The translations under genes and the position numbers were made by a program. This document shows, in pieces, positions 60,777-64,000 of a stretch of DNA of 64,000 nt; position 1 is the stretch's first letter, and every line of letters starts with the position of its first letter. A model generated the notes under the pieces. That model was not told the origin of the DNA. It saw only the letters and a program-made list of their open reading frames with translations, and did no database searches. Source of the DNA: Pseudoalteromonas rubra (GTDB lineage: Bacteria; Pseudomonadota; Gammaproteobacteria; Enterobacterales; Alteromonadaceae). The stretch covers positions 186,001 through 250,000 of the forward strand of contig NZ_PNCJ01000012.1 in assembly GCF_005887115.1 (NCBI RefSeq), given 5' to 3'.

Positions 60777-61585
60777 TTGGCAACCTCCATCATATGCTGG
60801 GGCAGGCCTTGAGAAACCAGTTTGTCAGGGTGATGTTGTGCCATCAGCTTGCGATAGGCACGCTTGATATCTTTGTCCGATGCGCCATCGCTCAACCCCA
60901 ATACTGCCAGTGCCTCATTGCGAGATACCATCGACTGCTGAGTTGCCCCGGAGGAGCTGCGGTGTTGTCTTTGCTGCCCCTGACTCTGACGTTGCAGAGA
61001 CTGCCACTGAGCACGCTGCTGTCGAAACCGGAATTCGGCCTGATAACGCTTAAGTAAAAAGCTAAACTGAGTCTGGGAAATCCCCAGATATTTACTCACC
61101 TCACGTAACAGAACCTGTTCCTGCTCCGAGACATGTCCGTCAGAAAAGGCCATTTGGATTTGGATTTCCAGAAACAACTGCAACAGGTCATAGCGTCTGG
61201 CAAAGGCTTCTCTGACTTCCCGAACCGAGTCTTTAATAGAAAAATCAGCGTCCTTTCCGGCCCGGAAGGCATGCTGTGCCTCACGTCGGTCATCGCCAGC
61301 CAACGCCATTTCATCCATAAAAGCGGTCGCGGCACGGATATGGACCTCACTGACTCTGCCATTTGATTTAGCAATGTGCCCCATCACAGAAAAGCAGCTG
61401 GAGAAAAACAAAGCCTGGCGCTCACTGAGATCATCCCCATTCAAAAACCCCTGAAAGCCGCCTACCTTGTCGAAATCCTGCCTGAGGCTTTTGTCGAATA
61501 AATGACCCAAATAAAACCCCAGGATCGCACCCAGCCACTTGCCAAATAAAAAGCCGAACCCTGTGCCTAATAACTTACCCCACAT
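60716..61585 (-). CDS. djlA: DjlA, membrane-anchored DnaJ-like co-chaperone
   Basis: A 289-residue protein starting with a hydrophobic anchor (GTGFGFLFGKWLGAILGFYL), then a TerB-like helical domain (about residues 45-170; ALFFSSCFSVMGHIAKSNG, MAFSDGHVSEQEQVLL), a Gln/Arg-rich linker and a C-terminal J domain with the His-Pro-Asp loop (KLMAQHHPDKLVSQG). It stimulates DnaK at the inner membrane in envelope stress. ATG 61585 follows GGAGCAGG. It overlaps murU by 11 bases and is the last gene of the amgK-murU-djlA operon. A duplicated fragment of its 3' end lies downstream. Confidence 0.93.
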   Translation of the reverse strand: MWGKLLGTGFGFLFGKWLGAILGFYLGHLFDKSLRQDFDKVGGFQGFLNGDDLSERQALFFSSCFSVMGHIAKSNGRVSEVHIRAATAFMDEMALAGDDRREAQHAFRAGKDADFSIKDSVREVREAFARRYDLLQLFLEIQIQMAFSDGHVSEQEQVLLREVSKYLGISQTQFSFLLKRYQAEFRFRQQRAQWQSLQRQSQGQQRQHRSSSGATQQSMVSRNEALAVLGLSDGASDKDIKRAYRKLMAQHHPDKLVSQGLPQHMMEVAKRKSQSIQSAYELLKQKRSS

Positions 61586-62252
61586 GCACCTGCTCCACTG
61601 CATTGTTGATCTGTGCTAAGCGCTCTGGAGTACCTATATCGTGCCACTGTCCCAGAAAGAGCTCCGTTGAGACCTGGCCCTGCGCCATCCCCTCTCGGAG
61701 CATTGGGCCCAGAGCTAAAAAATGTTCCTTTACACCACTGAAAAAGTCTTTGTGATACAATCCAATGCCTGCAAACGTGTACGTCTGTGCGTTGGTGTTT
61801 TGGTGGGCGAGAGGAAAGTCTCCTTGTGGGTTGTGAGGTGGATTTTCCACTAACACCAGGTGCGCCTCGCCAGGTAATAAGTGCAGACGAGACAAGTCAT
61901 GCACAGCATAGTCTGTAAAAATATCACCATTTATCACGATGAATATATCTTCGTCTTCACATAATAATGGTAAAGCCCGTACGATACCGCCTGCGGTTTC
62001 CAGCCCCCCCTCGGGCTCTTGTGAATATTGAATGGATACACCATAAGCACTGCCATCACCAAAATATTCGCGTACCTTGTCACCTTGCCAGGCCAGGTTT
62101 ATCACAATACTCCTGATCCCAGCCTGCGCCAGGCGTATCACGTGGTATTCAAGTAAGGGCTTGCCCGCGACCTCCAACATAGGCTTTGGCATCAATGCCG
62201 TCAGTGGCATCATACGCTTACCCCGGCCCGCGGCCAAAATCATTGCTTTCAT
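61575..62252 (-). CDS. murU: MurU, N-acetylmuramate-1-phosphate uridylyltransferase
   Basis: A 225-residue nucleotidyltransferase with MILAAGRGKRMMPLT (nucleotide loop), MPKPMLEVAGKPLLEY, IFIVINGDIFTDY (metal-binding Asp) and GQWHDIGTPERL. Together with AmgK it converts recycled N-acetylmuramic acid to UDP-MurNAc, skipping the early cell-wall steps. It overlaps amgK by 4 bases (ATGA) and djlA by 11, so it is translationally linked to both. A mannose-1-phosphate guanylyltransferase annotation would also be possible, but the AmgK neighbour favours MurU. Confidence 0.92.
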   Translation of the reverse strand: MKAMILAAGRGKRMMPLTALMPKPMLEVAGKPLLEYHVIRLAQAGIRSIVINLAWQGDKVREYFGDGSAYGVSIQYSQEPEGGLETAGGIVRALPLLCEDEDIFIVINGDIFTDYAVHDLSRLHLLPGEAHLVLVENPPHNPQGDFPLAHQNTNAQTYTFAGIGLYHKDFFSGVKEHFLALGPMLREGMAQGQVSTELFLGQWHDIGTPERLAQINNAVEQVHVG

Positions 62253-63277
62253 TTAAGTGGTTCCAGCTTTGCTTTTGTCAAAGGTATTATCTCGGATTGC
62301 ACACAGGTTGCAAGCCACTGAAATGTATCAACACATTTTGCTGCGTCATAAATATATTGCAGTGTCGGCAGAATATTCCGTAAGTAACCGGGTTTGCCAT
62401 CACGTAAATACAGACGCGCAAATATCCCAGCAGCTTTGAGATGTCGCTGTAACCCGGTCAGCGCCAGTTGTTGCTGATAGTCTGTATAGCTACTGTCAGT
62501 TATTAGCCCCGCCTTGCTGAGTACATCGAAACTATGGCGTTGCAGGTGTTCGAACTGTTCTTCAGGCAGGGTGTGATAACAATCTTTGAGTAACGAAACT
62601 ACGTCGTAGCAAACCGGACCCTGCACAGCATCCTGGTAGTCTATGACCACCCACTGCTGCTGATGCCACATGATGTTTCGGCTGTGAAAGTCCCGGTGCA
62701 TAGTGACCTGAGCTTGCTCCAACATGGTTGAGATCAGCGTCTTTTTCAAAGCGCGCCACTGCCGCTGCCAACTTTCGGTAACTTCATAATTAAGCCAGTG
62801 AGTAAGTAGCCACTCACTAAAAATATCCAGTTCCATATCAATGAATGTGGCATCATATGGCTTCATATGGGGACTTTCAGGAAGGCGGGCAATGTCAGGT
62901 AGCATCTCTATCAGTGTCTCATAGTACTCCAAGTCATCATCCTGTGCGCCCAGCCTGTCAGCCAAATGCTCAGTGCCCAAATCCTCCAGCAATACAAACC
63001 CAAGCGCGCCATCTGCAGCCACGATGTGTGGCACGCGCACCGCACCTTTTCTGAACAACGCATTCAATTCAACAAATGCATGAACGTCTCCCACTTCAGG
63101 GGCAACATCCAATAAAATTAACCGACTATCTTCATGGATAATACGAAAATAGCGGCGAAAACTGGCGTCGCCATCAAGGGCAGTAACCTGCTCCGGGACA
63201 GCATTATAATAGTTGTGTAAAAAAGCCGATCTGGCCTGTGCTCGTGACACACCCTCTTGTGACAGGTTTTGGGTCAT
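62249..63277 (-). CDS. amgK: AmgK, N-acetylmuramate/N-acetylglucosamine anomeric kinase
   Basis: A 342-residue aminoglycoside-phosphotransferase-fold kinase. It has FRRYFRIIHEDSRLILLDVAPE (partly quoted), GFVLLEDLG, the catalytic HRDFHSRNIMWH and VIDYQDAVQGPVCYDVVSLL with the metal Asp. AmgK phosphorylates C1 of MurNAc or GlcNAc, feeding MurU. The identification uses both family and operon (murU next). It starts the leftward operon and is divergent from lptD, with about 100 bases between. Confidence 0.92.
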   Translation of the reverse strand: MTQNLSQEGVSRAQARSAFLHNYYNAVPEQVTALDGDASFRRYFRIIHEDSRLILLDVAPEVGDVHAFVELNALFRKGAVRVPHIVAADGALGFVLLEDLGTEHLADRLGAQDDDLEYYETLIEMLPDIARLPESPHMKPYDATFIDMELDIFSEWLLTHWLNYEVTESWQRQWRALKKTLISTMLEQAQVTMHRDFHSRNIMWHQQQWVVIDYQDAVQGPVCYDVVSLLKDCYHTLPEEQFEHLQRHSFDVLSKAGLITDSSYTDYQQQLALTGLQRHLKAAGIFARLYLRDGKPGYLRNILPTLQYIYDAAKCVDTFQWLATCVQSEIIPLTKAKLEPLK

Positions 63278-63374
63278 TTTTCTTACTATTTCCTATTCTT
63301 AACTACTGTAATTAACACGCTTTTCATTTATCATGTCTGGCTTGAAAATGAATTTCGGCAAACAAGGTTGATAA

Positions 63375-64000
63375 ATGAGCAAAGCTTGGGGCCTTTTCGT
63401 GCTTCCCCTAATCAGTACAGCGACTTTTGCTAATTCGAACATTGATGGCCTTCAGTGTAAAGACTACTTTCAGCCTAAAAACTGGCAACCTATCGCTGAC
63501 TTACCAAGTGGTGCCATCGACATTCAGTCTGATAATGTTGAGTTGCAAGGTACCGACAGCGCAGAGTTTAGCGGAAATGTGGTGATCAGCTCCAATGTTA
63601 TGAGCTTGTCCGCTCAGGCGGCACTGATAGACAAACAACAGGGGCTACTCAATGCCACCGGTCCTTTGGTTTTTCAGGATGAGTATACCTTAGTCAACAG
63701 TACTGGTATGTTTGCCAATTTAAAAGAATATGAATTCAGTCTGCTGGGTGCCGATTACTGGCTGACTCAGCAAAACGGCCATGGCAGTGCAGAAAAACTC
63801 CATGCGACCACCAACCAGGTTGATCTGCTTAATTCCAGCTTTACCACCTGTCCGGGAGAAACCCCCTTCTGGTCAATCGAAGCCAGCAATATCGTTATGA
63901 ATCGCGACAGTGGCTGGGGAGAAACGCACAACACCATCCTGAAAATACTCGATACGCCAATAGTCTACGTACCATATTTCACTTTCCCTATTGATGATCG
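63375..64000 (+). CDS. lptD: LptD, LPS-assembly outer-membrane protein (5' part)
   Basis: The window ends inside this gene; 208 codons are visible. They start with a signal peptide (LFVLPLISTATFA) and show the periplasmic LptA-like beta-jellyroll repeats: IDIQSDNVELQGTDSAEFSG, LSAQAALIDKQQGLLNATGP and SFTTCPGETPFWSIEASNI (partly quoted), ending in TPIVYVPYFTFPIDDR, a segment typical of LptD just before its barrel. LptD with LptE inserts lipopolysaccharide in the outer leaflet. An AAGG site precedes the ATG. The downstream surA that usually follows is outside the window. Confidence 0.94.
   Translation, partial: MSKAWGLFVLPLISTATFANSNIDGLQCKDYFQPKNWQPIADLPSGAIDIQSDNVELQGTDSAEFSGNVVISSNVMSLSAQAALIDKQQGLLNATGPLVFQDEYTLVNSTGMFANLKEYEFSLLGADYWLTQQNGHGSAEKLHATTNQVDLLNSSFTTCPGETPFWSIEASNIVMNRDSGWGETHNTILKILDTPIVYVPYFTFPIDD

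Overview
The window reads as chromosomal DNA of a marine gammaproteobacterium of the genus Pseudoalteromonas, most likely a red-pigmented strain of the P. rubra kind. The assignment rests on a complete prodigiosin gene set (pigA to pigM), on housekeeping genes typical of Alteromonadales (lptD, the amgK-murU-djlA group, nhaD, a periplasmic DNA ligase, large insulinase-type and subtilisin-type proteases), and on the AT-rich intergenic style. It was made from sequence reading alone; no database search was run. No rRNA, tRNA, CRISPR array, insertion sequence or phage module was seen.

Layout. 1-4.8 kb: a ToxR/CadC-type membrane regulator (leftward, cut by the window edge) is divergent from a flavin amine oxidase and a thiamine-diphosphate 2-oxoacid decarboxylase, which together look like an amino acid -> oxoacid -> aldehyde route. 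5-9.4 kb: a hybrid sensor kinase and an overlapping Hpt protein face a response regulator with a pseudo-receiver, a coiled region and a His-rich linker. 9.5-14.1 kb: a MATE exporter, an unrecognised 234-residue protein, a lone HslV-like peptidase, a short ToxR-like regulator ending in its membrane anchor, and an EamA transporter.

14.6-35 kb: the pigment cluster, pigABCDEFGHIJKLM, all on the plus strand, mostly with 4-base start/stop overlaps. From family knowledge, PigD, PigE and PigB build the monopyrrole MAP; PigI, PigG, PigA, PigJ, PigH, PigM and PigF build the bipyrrole MBC; PigL loads phosphopantetheine on the carrier domains; PigC joins the two halves; PigK is accessory. The only larger internal gaps (pigC-pigD and pigE-pigF) hold hairpins. 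A strong sigma-70-like promoter lies before pigA. Directly after pigM is a 65-residue peptide gene with a double-glycine motif that resembles a secreted or modified peptide precursor, then a Bcr/CflA-type exporter.

37-50 kb: a secreted subtilisin-like protease with a PA insert, a LysE-type exporter with methylglyoxal synthase, a YegD-type Hsp70, a LigE-type periplasmic DNA ligase, a HAD phosphatase, a TonB-dependent receptor, SixA and an insulinase-type protease. 50-64 kb: a PAS-GGDEF-EAL protein, a YjbR-type protein, a collagen-like beta-propeller lipoprotein, phosphofructokinase with a structured leader, NhaD, a DUF368 lipid-carrier transporter, a DUF3530 hydrolase, the DjlA-MurU-AmgK operon and the start of lptD.

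The parts most worth following up are the GG-motif peptide behind the pigment operon, the acyl-ACP-reductase-like front half of PigE, the regulator/oxidase/decarboxylase unit at the left edge, the His-rich response regulator, the inverted repeat across the pfkA ribosome-binding site, and a partial duplication of the djlA 3' end.
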